DNA from: Rubrivivax sp.
Lineage (GTDB): Bacteria; Pseudomonadota; Gammaproteobacteria; Burkholderiales; Burkholderiaceae_C
Assembly: GCA_004210455.1 (NCBI GenBank)
Contig: SEFA01000008.1
Coordinates: forward strand, 45,193-109,192
Reading direction: 5' to 3'
Length of the DNA: 64,000 nt
In this document: positions 34,314-43,628 of the stretch, one piece after another
Numbering within the stretch: position 1 is the first letter of the stretch
Layout: every line of letters starts with the position of its first letter
Made by a program: the position numbers and the translations under genes
The notes under the pieces: generated by a model
Told to the model about the DNA's origin: nothing
The model's input: the letters and a program-made list of their open reading frames with translations, nothing else
Databases searched by the model: none

Positions 34314-36713
34314 ATGATGGTTCCCTACCCCAAAGCGGTCATCTCCGTTGCCGCGTTCCTCGCTGCAGCGTCGTTTGCCGCCTACAAGGCCGGGAGCGGT
34401 CAACCCCCTGCGCGCAGCCCGGTCACGGCGCCGGTCGCGAAGGGCGGCGGCGGCAACGACATCATCGGACCCGTGCGACCGTCGGCATCGGCCATGGCCG
34501 CCGCGGCCAGGAAACCGAAATTCGCGCTGACCGGTGGCGTGCCCACGCCGCCGCCGGTGGTCGCGCCGCCCGCCGTGCCCGCCACGGTGACGGCCCGCAC
34601 CGCAGCGGCGGTGCCGATGCGATCCGGTCCCGTCGCGACCTCGTCCACTTCGGTCGCCGCCGCGCCCGCGCCGGTCGGCGTGATGGCGCTTTACCTGCCG
34701 GGGCCGGCGGCCACGCCGTCGCCGTCGCCCGCACCGAGTCCCGCGCCGACGCCGGCGCCGGCCCCCGCACCGACGACCGCCCCGGCGGTCACGCCCGAGC
34801 CCGCGACCACTGTCACGCCGGCGCTGCTGGGGGTGGAGCTCGCGCAGACGCATGTGATCCCGCCCGGCGGCCGCACGCTGCAGTCGCCCAACGAGGCCAA
34901 GCTCAACAAGAACCGCAAGCTGCAGCTGGTCGCCGACCGCGCGGCGCTGCTGATGCTGCAGCCCGACGTGGCGGACGGCGCCGTCGTCACGCTGAAGGTC
35001 CGCGCGAAGCTGGCCGACGGCCGCACGCTTGGCCCGCTGACGATGAACGCGCCGGCCCGGCTGCCGACGTCGGACGGCGGCGGCGTCGCCTATTCGTCGG
35101 TGAAGTACAGCGCGCTGCTGCCCAAGGAGTGGTTGCAGATCGGCACGACGCTGGAGGTCGGCCAGACCGACTTCTCGTCGCCCCGCACGATCGCGCTGAC
35201 CGTCACGCCGGCCACGACGCTGAAGCATCACACGGTGCCGATCTACCTGTTCGGCGCGCGCGCCGCGCAGTCGGTCGTGCCGGACTTCAACCTCGGCGCG
35301 ACGTCGACGGCGGGTTATCCGATCGACGCTGAATACCGCGAGAAGCTGCCGGTCGCCAAGCTCGACACGCGCGTCGTCGGCGCGGTCACGATCGACCAGC
35401 TCGCGGTGCCCGGGCGCAACGACGACAAGTTCTGCTATCCCGCGATGACGGTGTCCTCATGGGCCGACTTCCGCGCCATCGACGGCGACGCGAACAGCCG
35501 GATGCTGCGCGTCCTGCGCGACATGCGCGGCTGGACGGCCAACCGCGACCGCGCATTCGCGGCGGGCTTCTACGGCTTCGTCCAGACGATCAGCGGCGGC
35601 AGGCAGGTCGCGGCCGCCACCGGCGGCGGCCTGGGCGGCATCGGCGTGGCCGTGTCGGGCGTCGACACGCGGCCCGAGGCGATCTACTCGGCCGTCTTCC
35701 ATCACGAGATGGGCCACGCCTACGGGCTGCCGCATGCGGACACGGCGGCGGAGGCGGGCGACGATCCCTATCCGCAAGGCACCAAGAGCGGCTCGGCCTG
35801 GGGTTTCGACAGCGTCAGGCAGCAGCTGCTCACGACGCGTGAATTCAGCGGCCAATCCTGCGACAACCGCACCGTCGACGGCGTCTGCTACCAGCGCACG
35901 CCGATGTCGGGCGGCGAGGAAGACAGGAATGCGCAGAGCTACCGGTGGAATGCGTTCTCGGATTACCAGGCGGCGATCCTGCAACAAGGCTTCCTGGAAA
36001 AACTCTTCCCGGACGCGACCTTTGACGGCGGCTACAAGCGCTGGAACCGTACGACCGGCGCCTTCGAGAAGGTCACCGGCGAGGACCGCGCACGGGCCGG
36101 CACCGACGTCCTGCAGCTCGACCAGCAGGTCCAGACGGTCATCGGCACGGTCTCCCACTTCAACCTCGCGCCGACGGCCAGCACGATGGTCGTGACGCCG
36201 GCGTGGACGGGCAACCTGCCGCAGCGCGTCGACCCGACGGTGCAGGCCGATGTGGACCGCATCCTGAGCGACAAGCCGGGCGGCTGGAACGGCTACTACT
36301 GCGTCAACAGCGGCTGCGACTACACCCTGGTGGCGACCTACGCCGACGGCTCGGTGCTGCGTCACCTGCTGCCGATCGGCTACCGCGACTGGAACAAGCC
36401 CAACGATGCGACCGGCTACAAGCGCGGCGCCAAGGACGCGACCAGCGCGGACAACTTCTCCACCTTCGCCGTGAACCTGCCCACCGGCCGCGGCGGCCTG
36501 GTGAAGCTGCAGCTGTTCAGCACGCCGCACGGCTCGCTATGGCAGACGCGCTTCACCGTGCTGAACGCCGCGGATCTCGGCGGCAGCCTGCCGCTGGTCA
36601 ACGAGTGGACCCCGGCCGATGCGAACACCGGCGGCCGAGGCGCCTCGGGCACGACGCAGTTCGACGTCGCGTCCTGCAAGGTCGGCGCCGTGGTGAAGCG
36701 CCCCGCGCGCTGA
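34314..36713 (+). CDS. M66-family (StcE-like) metalloprotease, first copy
   Basis: A 799-residue exported zinc protease. The gluzincin site is HEMGHAYGLPHAD (His464 onward). A hydrophobic segment at residues 8-24 could be a signal peptide or membrane anchor and has no lipobox. A Pro/Ala/Thr-rich linker runs to about residue 180. A conserved N-terminal domain (GVELAQTHVIP) precedes the catalytic domain, and beta-rich C-terminal domains follow. Family knowledge: StcE and relatives cut mucin-type glycoproteins. The start may be either of two adjacent ATG codons (34314, 34317). It is the tandem paralogue of the gene at 36912. Confidence 0.85.
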   Translation: MMVPYPKAVISVAAFLAAASFAAYKAGSGQPPARSPVTAPVAKGGGGNDIIGPVRPSASAMAAAARKPKFALTGGVPTPPPVVAPPAVPATVTARTAAAVPMRSGPVATSSTSVAAAPAPVGVMALYLPGPAATPSPSPAPSPAPTPAPAPAPTTAPAVTPEPATTVTPALLGVELAQTHVIPPGGRTLQSPNEAKLNKNRKLQLVADRAALLMLQPDVADGAVVTLKVRAKLADGRTLGPLTMNAPARLPTSDGGGVAYSSVKYSALLPKEWLQIGTTLEVGQTDFSSPRTIALTVTPATTLKHHTVPIYLFGARAAQSVVPDFNLGATSTAGYPIDAEYREKLPVAKLDTRVVGAVTIDQLAVPGRNDDKFCYPAMTVSSWADFRAIDGDANSRMLRVLRDMRGWTANRDRAFAAGFYGFVQTISGGRQVAAATGGGLGGIGVAVSGVDTRPEAIYSAVFHHEMGHAYGLPHADTAAEAGDDPYPQGTKSGSAWGFDSVRQQLLTTREFSGQSCDNRTVDGVCYQRTPMSGGEEDRNAQSYRWNAFSDYQAAILQQGFLEKLFPDATFDGGYKRWNRTTGAFEKVTGEDRARAGTDVLQLDQQVQTVIGTVSHFNLAPTASTMVVTPAWTGNLPQRVDPTVQADVDRILSDKPGGWNGYYCVNSGCDYTLVATYADGSVLRHLLPIGYRDWNKPNDATGYKRGAKDATSADNFSTFAVNLPTGRGGLVKLQLFSTPHGSLWQTRFTVLNAADLGGSLPLVNEWTPADANTGGRGASGTTQFDVASCKVGAVVKRPAR

Positions 36714-36819
36714 GCGGCCTCACCGCCCTCCGCAACACCTGACCCCGCGATCCGGTCGCAGGCCCGGACCAAGACCCGCGATGGTCCTGAAGAAAGCCGC
36801 GCGGAAGCTGTGCCGCGGC

Positions 36820-36845
36820 TGAATCAGGTGTAAGAGTTGGTCAGG
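36820..36845 (+). repeat. 26-bp leader repeat, copy 2
   Basis: Second copy of the sequence at 34221-34246, again 67 bases before a protease start codon. The 3' end of the preceding protease gene and this leader are separated by about 106 bases that hold no gene. Confidence 0.75.
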
Positions 36846-36911
36846 CATGAATGCGCTTTCAAGCCTGATCCACGATCATCGCGGCCCGATCCGATTTGCT
36901 CCTCGCCCGTG

Positions 36912-39128
36912 ATGAACTGTCCTCGCCCGCCGCATGTGCTCCCTTCCGTCGTTGCCTTGATCGCAGCCGCCGCCATGGCCGCCTGCGGCGGCGGCGACGG
37001 TGACAAGGACACCACGCCCACGCCGACGCAAGGCACCACGCCGAGCGAAGGCGGCGGTGGGGCAGCTCCGGCACCGGCACCGGCACCGGCACCGGCACCG
37101 GCACCGTCTCCCGCGCCCTCTCCAGCGCCTGCGCCTGCGCCCGGACCTGCGCCCGCGCCGGCCCCTGCGCCCGGACCTGCACCGGCTCCCGCACCAACTC
37201 CTGCGCCGGCGCCTGCACCGGCACCGGCTCCCGCGGCGACGCCCGAGTTGCGCGGCGTCGAGCTCGCGCAGACGCATGTGATTCCGGCGGGCGGCCGCAC
37301 GCTGCAGTCGCCCAATGAGGTCAAGAGCAACACGAGCCGCAAGCTGCAGCTGGTGGCCGATCGCCCGGCGCTGCTGATGCTGGAGCCGGCCAGCGGCGTG
37401 ACCGCGCTGGTCGTGCGCGCGAAGCTGGCGGACGGCCGCACGCTGGGTCCGCTGACGATGAACGCGCCGGCCAAGCTGCCGGCGGCCGACGGCGGCGGCG
37501 CCGCGTACTCGACGGTCAAGTACAGCGCGCTGCTGCCCAAGGAATGGGTGCAGATCGGCACGACGCTGGAGGTCGGGAACGTCGACTTCTCATCGGCGCG
37601 CAAGGTCGCGCTGACGGTCACTCCCGCGACGACGCTGAAGCACCACACCGTGCCGATGTACCTCTTCGGCGCACGCGCGGCGCAGTCCGTCGTGGCGGAC
37701 TTCAAGCTCGGCGCCGCGGCGACGGCCGGTTATGCGATCGACGTCGAGTACCGCGAGAAGCTCCCCGTCGCGAAGCTCGACACGCGTGTGACCGGCGCGG
37801 TGACCCTCGACCAGCTGGCGGTGCCCGGCCGCAACGACGACAAGTTCTGCTATCCGGCGATGACGGTGGCCTCATGGGCCGACTACCGCGCCATCGACGG
37901 CGACACCAACGCGCGCATGCTGCGCATCCTCGGCGACATGCGCGGCTGGACGGGCAACCGCGACGGCTCCTTCGCGGCGGGCTTCTACGGCTTCGTCCAG
38001 ACCCTCAGCGGCGGCAAGCAGGTCGCGGCCTCGACGGGCGGCGGACTCGGCGGCGGCGGCGTCGCCGTGTCCGGCGGCGACTACCGGCCCGACACGATCT
38101 ACTCGGCGATCTTCAACCACGAGATGGGCCATGCCTACGGCCTGCCGCATGCGGACGCCGCGGCGGACGCGGGCGACGATCCGTATCCGATGGGCACGAA
38201 GAGCGGATCGAGCTGGGGCTTCGACAGCGTGAAGCAGCAGCTGCTCACCACGCGCGAGTTCAGCGGCCAGGACTGCGGCGCCCGCACCGTGGGCGGCGTC
38301 TGCTACCAGCGCACGCCGATGTCCGGCGGTGACGACGACCGCAACGCGCAGACCTACCGGTGGAACGCGTTCTCGGACTACCAGGCGGCCATCATGCAGC
38401 AGGGCTTCCTGGACAAGATGTTCCCGGACTCGAGCTTCGACGGCGGCTACAAGCGCTGGAACCGCACGACGGGCGCCTTCGAGAAGGTCTCGAACGACGA
38501 CCGCGCCCGCGCCGGCACCGACGTGCTCCAGCTCGACCAGCAGGTGCAGACGGTGATCGGCACGGTGTCGCACTTCAACCTCGCGCCGACGGCCAGCACG
38601 ATGGTGGTGACGCCGGCCTGGACCGGCAACCTGCCGCAGCGCATGGACCCGACGGTGCAGGCCGATGTCGACCGCATCCTGAGCGACAAGCCGGGCGGCT
38701 GGAGCGGCTACTACTGCGTGTACAACGGCTGCGACTACACGCTGGTGGCGACCTATGCGGACGGCACCGTGCTGCGCCATCTGCTGCCGATCGGCTACCG
38801 CGACTTCAACAAGCCCAACGACGCGACCGGCTACAAGCGCGGCGCCAAGGACGCGACCAGCGGCGACAACTTCGCGACCTACGCGGTCAACCTGCCGACG
38901 GGCCGCGGCGGATTGACGAAGGTCCAGCTGTTCAGCACGCCGCACGGGTCGCAGTGGCAGACGCGCTTCACCGCGATGAGCGCGGCGGACTTTGGCGGCA
39001 GCCTGCCGCTGGTGAATGAATGGACGCCCGCGGACGGCGTCACCGGCGGCAAGGGCGCGCCGGGCACGACGCAGTTCGACAGCGCATCGTGCAAGGCCGG
39101 TGCGGCGGTGAAGCGGCCCACGCGCTGA
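36912..39128 (+). CDS. M66-family (StcE-like) metalloprotease, second copy, lipoprotein
   Basis: A 738-residue paralogue of the preceding gene, near-identical over the catalytic and C-terminal parts. The site is HEMGHAYGLPHAD (His403 onward). Unlike the first copy it has a clear lipoprotein signal with lipobox MAAC near residue 38, followed by GGGDGDKD, then a long Pro-Ala linker. It would therefore be tethered to the outer or inner membrane. Both copies share the extended domain starting GVELAQTHVIP. ATG at 36912 corresponds by position to the second ATG of copy 1. Confidence 0.87.
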   Translation: MNCPRPPHVLPSVVALIAAAAMAACGGGDGDKDTTPTPTQGTTPSEGGGGAAPAPAPAPAPAPAPSPAPSPAPAPAPGPAPAPAPAPGPAPAPAPTPAPAPAPAPAPAATPELRGVELAQTHVIPAGGRTLQSPNEVKSNTSRKLQLVADRPALLMLEPASGVTALVVRAKLADGRTLGPLTMNAPAKLPAADGGGAAYSTVKYSALLPKEWVQIGTTLEVGNVDFSSARKVALTVTPATTLKHHTVPMYLFGARAAQSVVADFKLGAAATAGYAIDVEYREKLPVAKLDTRVTGAVTLDQLAVPGRNDDKFCYPAMTVASWADYRAIDGDTNARMLRILGDMRGWTGNRDGSFAAGFYGFVQTLSGGKQVAASTGGGLGGGGVAVSGGDYRPDTIYSAIFNHEMGHAYGLPHADAAADAGDDPYPMGTKSGSSWGFDSVKQQLLTTREFSGQDCGARTVGGVCYQRTPMSGGDDDRNAQTYRWNAFSDYQAAIMQQGFLDKMFPDSSFDGGYKRWNRTTGAFEKVSNDDRARAGTDVLQLDQQVQTVIGTVSHFNLAPTASTMVVTPAWTGNLPQRMDPTVQADVDRILSDKPGGWSGYYCVYNGCDYTLVATYADGTVLRHLLPIGYRDFNKPNDATGYKRGAKDATSGDNFATYAVNLPTGRGGLTKVQLFSTPHGSQWQTRFTAMSAADFGGSLPLVNEWTPADGVTGGKGAPGTTQFDSASCKAGAAVKRPTR
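37071..37106 (+). repeat. Six tandem GCACCG hexamers in the Pro-Ala linker
   Basis: Six perfect hexanucleotide repeats coding for Ala-Pro units. Less regular Pro-Ala codons continue to about 37240. Being a multiple of three, unit changes would lengthen or shorten the linker without a frameshift. Confidence 0.85.
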
Positions 39129-39153
39129 CGCAAGGCGGCGAGGGCGAAGGCCC

Positions 39154-40161
39154 TCAGTCCGCTGACATGTTGGCGCTGCGCGCCACCTTGCCCAGCCGCT
39201 CGTACTCCTGCGCCGACAGCGTCGCGAGTTCCGCTGCCGTCGAAGACTTGGGCGAGAAGCCGGCGGCGACGAGCTTCTCCTTCACGCCCGCATCGGCGAG
39301 CGCGGCCTTCAGCGCCTGTTCGAGCTTGCGCACGACGGGCGCGGGCAGGCCGGCGGGTCCATACACGCCGAACCACGGTTCGATCGCATACCCCGGCAGG
39401 CCGGCCTCGGCGAGCGTGGGCACGTCGGGCAGCGACGGGTTGCGCTGCGAGCCGGCCACCGCCAGCGCGCGCAGCTTGCCGGCCTGGATATGCGGCAGCG
39501 ACGCCGGCAGATTGTCGAAGGCGACCTGGATCTGGCCGCCGATCAAGTCCGTGATCAGGGGCGCGCTGCCCTTGTAGGGCACGTGCACCCATTCGGTGTG
39601 GCTGAGCTGGCCGAACAGCACGCCGGCCAGATGCATGGAGGTGCCCGCGCCGGCCGTGCCGAAGGGCATGCCGGGGTTCTTCGCGACATGCGCGCGCAGT
39701 TCCGCGACGGTCTTGACCGGCACGGACGGCGAGACCTCCAGCACGATCGTCGAGTTCCCCAGCAGTCCGATCGCGCTGAAGTCCTTGCGCGGGTCGAAGG
39801 ACATCTTCTTGTAGATGTGGGGATTCAGCGCGTTGGTCGAGATGGCGCCCATGCCGACGGTGTAGCCGTCGGGCGCGGACTTGGCGACCGCGTCCATGCC
39901 GAGGTTGCCGCCGGCGCCGCCGCGGTTCTCGATGACGACGGCCTGGCCCAGCGTCTGCGCCATGTGTGCGCCGACGGTGCGGGCGACCAGGTCGGTCGTG
40001 CCGCCGGCGGCGTAGGGCACGATGAAGCGGATCGGCTTGGAGGGGAAGGCGTCCTGCGCCAGTGCGGGGAAGGCGCTCATCAGGCCGATGGCGCCGATCG
40101 CGGCCGAGCCGAAGGTGAACGTGCGGCGCGAACGGCCGCGCGGAATGCGGGAGGGGGTCAT
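39154..40161 (-). CDS. Bug-family (TctC) extracytoplasmic binding protein
   Basis: A 335-residue exported protein. A long N-terminus with RSRRTFTFGSAAIGA looks Tat-like, ending ALAQDAFPSKPIRFIVPY. The Bug motifs are AAGGTTDLVARTV, VIENRGGAGGNLG and PYKGSAPLITDLIGGQIQVAFDNL. The start ATG has GGAGACGTC upstream. It lies 157 bases downstream of another Bug gene on the same strand, and the two may be co-transcribed. There are no TctAB genes here. The ligand is probably a carboxylic acid. Confidence 0.9.
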   Translation of the reverse strand: MTPSRIPRGRSRRTFTFGSAAIGAIGLMSAFPALAQDAFPSKPIRFIVPYAAGGTTDLVARTVGAHMAQTLGQAVVIENRGGAGGNLGMDAVAKSAPDGYTVGMGAISTNALNPHIYKKMSFDPRKDFSAIGLLGNSTIVLEVSPSVPVKTVAELRAHVAKNPGMPFGTAGAGTSMHLAGVLFGQLSHTEWVHVPYKGSAPLITDLIGGQIQVAFDNLPASLPHIQAGKLRALAVAGSQRNPSLPDVPTLAEAGLPGYAIEPWFGVYGPAGLPAPVVRKLEQALKAALADAGVKEKLVAAGFSPKSSTAAELATLSAQEYERLGKVARSANMSAD

Positions 40162-40318
40162 GACGTCTCCAGATCTTGTGGATCGATGAGACGTCGATTC
40201 GCCGCGCGTCGCGAGCGTGAATACCCGGGCCGCGCGGCGTGGCGCACGCGCAGATCGCCCGTTGGCGGGCGAGGTGCGCGCGGCTCGCCCGCGCCTCGAC
40301 CGTGCCGGGCTATCGGTG

Positions 40319-41284
40319 TCAGTCCGGCTTGATCTTCGCGGCGGTGATCAGCTTCGTGTAGCGCTCGCGTTCCGCGTGGAGGTGCTTGGCGAAGGCCGCG
40401 GCGTCGCCGGGCGTGCTGTCGCCGCCGGCCTGGGCCAGGCGCTCCTTCACCTCGGTCGAGTGCGCGGCCTTGACGGCGGCGGCGCTCAGCGCGGCGAGCA
40501 CCGGCTTGGGCGTGCCGGCCGGCGCCATCAGGCCGTACCAGACGGAGGCCTCGAAGCCGGGGAAGCCGGACTCCGCGATCGTCGGCACGTCGGGGAACAG
40601 GGCGGAGCGCTTGGCGCTCAGCACGGCGAGCGGGCGCAGCTTGCCGCTCTTCCAGTGGGGCAGGATCTCCAGCGCGTTGAGCGCCACGACGGGCACCTGG
40701 CCGCCGATGACGTCGGTCAGCGCCTGGGCGCCGCCCTTGTAGGGCACGTGCATGAAGTTGATCTTGGCGGCGCTGGCGAACAGCTCCATGGCCAGATGCG
40801 GCGTGGAGCCGTTGCCGGGCGTCGCGTAGCCGACGGATTCCGGCTTGGCCTTGGCGGCCTCGATCAGCTGGGCGAGCGTCTTGTAGGGCGATTCCGGGTT
40901 GACCGCGATGATGACCGGCACGCGGCCGATCAGGGCGACCGGGGCCAGGTCTTTCTCGACGTCGTAGGGGGCGGGCTGGTAGAGGGCCATGTTGGCCGCG
41001 ACGGCGTTGGCGGCCATCAGCAGCGTGGCGCCGTCGGCCGGGGAGGTCACGACGGTGCGGGCGGCGATGTTGCTGCCGCCGCCCGGCTTGTTGTCGACGA
41101 TGACCGGCTGCTTGAGCTCGGCCTGCAGCCGCACGGCGACGGCGCGGGCCACCACGTCCACGGCGCCGCCGGCGGAGTAGCCGACGACGATCTTGACGGG
41201 GCCGGACGGGAGGGATTGCGCGAACGCGAGCGGAGCGGCGAACGCCAGTGCGGCGCCGGCCCAGAGGAATGCTTGTCTCTTCAT
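40319..41284 (-). CDS. Bug-family (TctC) extracytoplasmic binding protein
   Basis: A 321-residue exported protein with signal peptide MKRQAFLWAGAALAFAAPLA to about residue 22. The motifs are SAGGAVDVVARAV, IVDNKPGGGSNIA and PYKGGAQALTDVIGGQVP. It is clearly distinct from its downstream neighbour, so not a recent duplicate. ATG at 41284 follows CAAGGTCCCC. The 232-base gap between it and the LysR gene contains no feature I can assign. Confidence 0.9.
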   Translation of the reverse strand: MKRQAFLWAGAALAFAAPLAFAQSLPSGPVKIVVGYSAGGAVDVVARAVAVRLQAELKQPVIVDNKPGGGSNIAARTVVTSPADGATLLMAANAVAANMALYQPAPYDVEKDLAPVALIGRVPVIIAVNPESPYKTLAQLIEAAKAKPESVGYATPGNGSTPHLAMELFASAAKINFMHVPYKGGAQALTDVIGGQVPVVALNALEILPHWKSGKLRPLAVLSAKRSALFPDVPTIAESGFPGFEASVWYGLMAPAGTPKPVLAALSAAAVKAAHSTEVKERLAQAGGDSTPGDAAAFAKHLHAERERYTKLITAAKIKPD

Positions 41285-41516
41285 GGGGACCTTGTGAGGG
41301 AATCGGCACCGGAGACGGCGCGCGGGGGATCGGACCGGGAAGATCCGTCCGCGCGCATTCTGGTCGGTGACCTGGCCGTCACCAATGCCGGAACGGCGCT
41401 AGCTGTTATGCCGGGGCGGCATGGCACCTCGCCGATGTATTCCGGATGGTTTACCAGGCGTTTAGCCGTTTCCGGGGGCGAAACGCCTATCCGCCTGCTT
41501 TGACAAGATTTATCCG

Positions 41517-42407
41517 TCACAGTTTTCGCTTGGGTTTGGGCGCGAACAGCGCCTCCGCCTGCTCCAGGAACATCCGCGCCAGCGGTGCGCGCGGGCTTTG
41601 CGCGCTCCAGACGAAGCCGCTCTTGCGGACGGGTGCCGTGCCGGGCAGCGGCACCTTCTGGATGGACAGCCCGCTGGACCACAGCGCAGACCAGTCCGGC
41701 AGCAGCGAGATGCCCAGCCCCTGGTCCACCATCGCCGCGATCGACATCAGGCCGTTGATCTCCAGCCGCCGTCGCGGGGTCAGGCCTTGCTGGCGCAGGT
41801 AGCGGTCCGCCAGTTGGCCGCCGAGCACCGACCGGTCGTACTGGATGAAGGGCTCCGTGCGGAGCAGGTCGTGCGCGTCGCGCCGGGCCAGCTCCTTGGG
41901 CGCAACGACGACCAGCGGCTCCGTCATCAGCTCGCGCCACTCGCAGGTCTTGGGGATCGCGAACTGCGGCTCCACCACCACCGCGGCGTCCAGGTCGCCG
42001 GCCGCCACCAGGCGGACCAGCTCCGTCGACGCGTTCGAGACCACCGAGACCGAGAGGTTGGGGTGGCTCGCGTACAGGCGCCGCAGCACTGGCGGCAGCA
42101 CCGTCGTCAGCGCAGAGACGAACGCCCCCAGGCGCAGTTCGCCCAACTGGACCTTCTCGTTGGCGAGCGCGCGGAGGTCGCGCTCCTCGCGGAGCATGTT
42201 GCGCGCACGGTCGAAGATGTTGAGCCCCGCCGCGGTCGGTTTCACCGAGCGCCCGGAGCGCCGGATCAGCGGCGTGCCGAGGTCGTCCTCCAGCGCCTTC
42301 AGGCGCGCGGCGACCGCCGGCGCGGTCATGTCCAGCCGCCGCGCGGCCTCCGCGATGGAGCCGCATTCCACCGTCGTCACGAAACTCTGAACGTAGCGCA
42401 GATCCAT
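41517..42407 (-). CDS. LysR-family transcriptional regulator
   Basis: A 296-residue LysR protein. The helix-turn-helix covers residues 1-60 (MDLRYVQSFVTTVECGSIAE, TAPAVAARLKALEDDLG), followed by a co-inducer domain. ATG at 42407 is chosen because it begins the conserved LysR N-terminus; the frame runs 65 codons further upstream with non-LysR sequence. It is divergent from a Bug gene and a sugar-acid dehydratase gene and probably controls them. Confidence 0.87.
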   Translation of the reverse strand: MDLRYVQSFVTTVECGSIAEAARRLDMTAPAVAARLKALEDDLGTPLIRRSGRSVKPTAAGLNIFDRARNMLREERDLRALANEKVQLGELRLGAFVSALTTVLPPVLRRLYASHPNLSVSVVSNASTELVRLVAAGDLDAAVVVEPQFAIPKTCEWRELMTEPLVVVAPKELARRDAHDLLRTEPFIQYDRSVLGGQLADRYLRQQGLTPRRRLEINGLMSIAAMVDQGLGISLLPDWSALWSSGLSIQKVPLPGTAPVRKSGFVWSAQSPRAPLARMFLEQAEALFAPKPKRKL

Positions 42408-42483
42408 CCCGTCGCCCTTCCTCTCGCCGGTTCGCGCCGGTTCGCGCCGCCACCGGCCCGCGTTCCGGAACATAAGGAATTCT

Positions 42484-42497
42484 TTGCTCTGAAGCAA
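42484..42497. promoter_or_regulatory. Possible LysR operator in the divergent region
   Basis: TTGC, six bases and GCAA form an inverted repeat with T-N11-A spacing at the centre of the 182-base gap between the LysR gene and the divergent Bug gene. It is shorter than the site at 7202 and so less certain. Confidence 0.35.
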
Positions 42498-42589
42498 TGG
42501 GAAGCAAATTGTTCTCAGGTCGCGTTTGGCTGAGGATCGCCACCCATAACGACTCATAACAACCCCGCTGACCACAGCCAGGAGACAAC

Positions 42590-43621
42590 ATGCCCCGTTC
42601 AACCCTGCGCGCCTCGACGCGCCAACCCGGCGTCCAGCGCCGCGAAGTCCTCGCCGCCGCTGCCGCCGTGGCGGCGTCCTCCGTCGCCCTGGGTGGCCCC
42701 GCCGCCGCGGCAGCGTGGCCTGACAAGGTCATCACGATGATCGTCCCGTTCTCGCCCGGTGGCGCCACCGACATCATCGGCCGCATCCTCGCGGCGGAGC
42801 TCTCCACGGGCCTCGGCAAGCAGGTGATCGTCGAGAACCGCGCCGGCGCGGGCGGGAACCTCGGCGCATCGGCCGTCGCCAAGGCCGCGCCCGACGGCTA
42901 CACGATCCTGATGGGCGCGATGACCTCGCACTCGACCATCGCGACGCTGGAGAAGGGCAAGGTCCGTTACGACCTGGTCAAGGACTTCCAGGCCGCCGCC
43001 GTCGTCGGCAGCGTGCCGCTGGTCTTCGTGGCCAACACCTCGGTGCCCGCGAAGTCGCTGAAGGAACTCGTCGCCTACATCCAGGCCAATCCCGGCAAGG
43101 TCTCCTTCGGCTCGTCCGGCGCCGGCGCGCCGCAGCGCATGGCCTCGGAGATGCTCAAGCTCCAGGGCAAGCTCGCCACCGACAACATTCCCTACCGCGG
43201 CAGCGGCCCGGCCGTCACCGATCTCATCGCCGGTCAGCTCCAGTTCATGGCCGAGACCGTGCCGGCGGTGCTGCAGTTCATCAAGGGCGGCAAGCTGACG
43301 CCGCTGGCCGTGGCCGCATCGGCGCGGGATCCGAATCTGCCCAACGTGCCGACGACGGCCGAGGCCGGCTTCCCCAATCTGGAGGTGACATCGACCTTCG
43401 GCGTGCTGGTGCCGGCGGGTACGCCGGCCGACGTGGTGTCGCGCCTCAACGCGGAGATCTACAAGGCGCTGCGCAAGCCCGAGGTGCTGGCACAGCTGGC
43501 CCAGCAGGGCGTGGTGGCGCAATCGCCGCTGACGCCGGCCGCCGCGCAGGAGCGCCTCAAGGGCGAAGTGACGAAATGGGCCAAGGTCATCGCCGCGGCC
43601 AACATCAAGGCAGACGAGTGA
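42590..43621 (+). CDS. Bug-family (TctC) extracytoplasmic binding protein
   Basis: A 343-residue exported protein. A long N-terminal region with RREVLAAAAAVAASS resembles a Tat signal. Mature motifs are SPGGATDIIGRIL, IVENRAGAGGNLG, PYRGSGPAVTDLIAGQLQFM and VPTTAEAGFPNLEV. ATG at 42590 follows AGGAGACAAC. The dehydratase gene begins 7 bases after the stop, so the pair is co-transcribed and this protein probably captures the acid that the dehydratase degrades. Confidence 0.92.
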   Translation: MPRSTLRASTRQPGVQRREVLAAAAAVAASSVALGGPAAAAAWPDKVITMIVPFSPGGATDIIGRILAAELSTGLGKQVIVENRAGAGGNLGASAVAKAAPDGYTILMGAMTSHSTIATLEKGKVRYDLVKDFQAAAVVGSVPLVFVANTSVPAKSLKELVAYIQANPGKVSFGSSGAGAPQRMASEMLKLQGKLATDNIPYRGSGPAVTDLIAGQLQFMAETVPAVLQFIKGGKLTPLAVAASARDPNLPNVPTTAEAGFPNLEVTSTFGVLVPAGTPADVVSRLNAEIYKALRKPEVLAQLAQQGVVAQSPLTPAAAQERLKGEVTKWAKVIAAANIKADE

Positions 43622-43628
43622 GGCCATC

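Noticed and set aside
39140..39155. A GAGGGC/GCCCTC hairpin after the second M66 gene as a terminator
   Set aside because: It overlaps the stop codon of the converging Bug gene and no run of Ts follows, so I do not call it a terminator.
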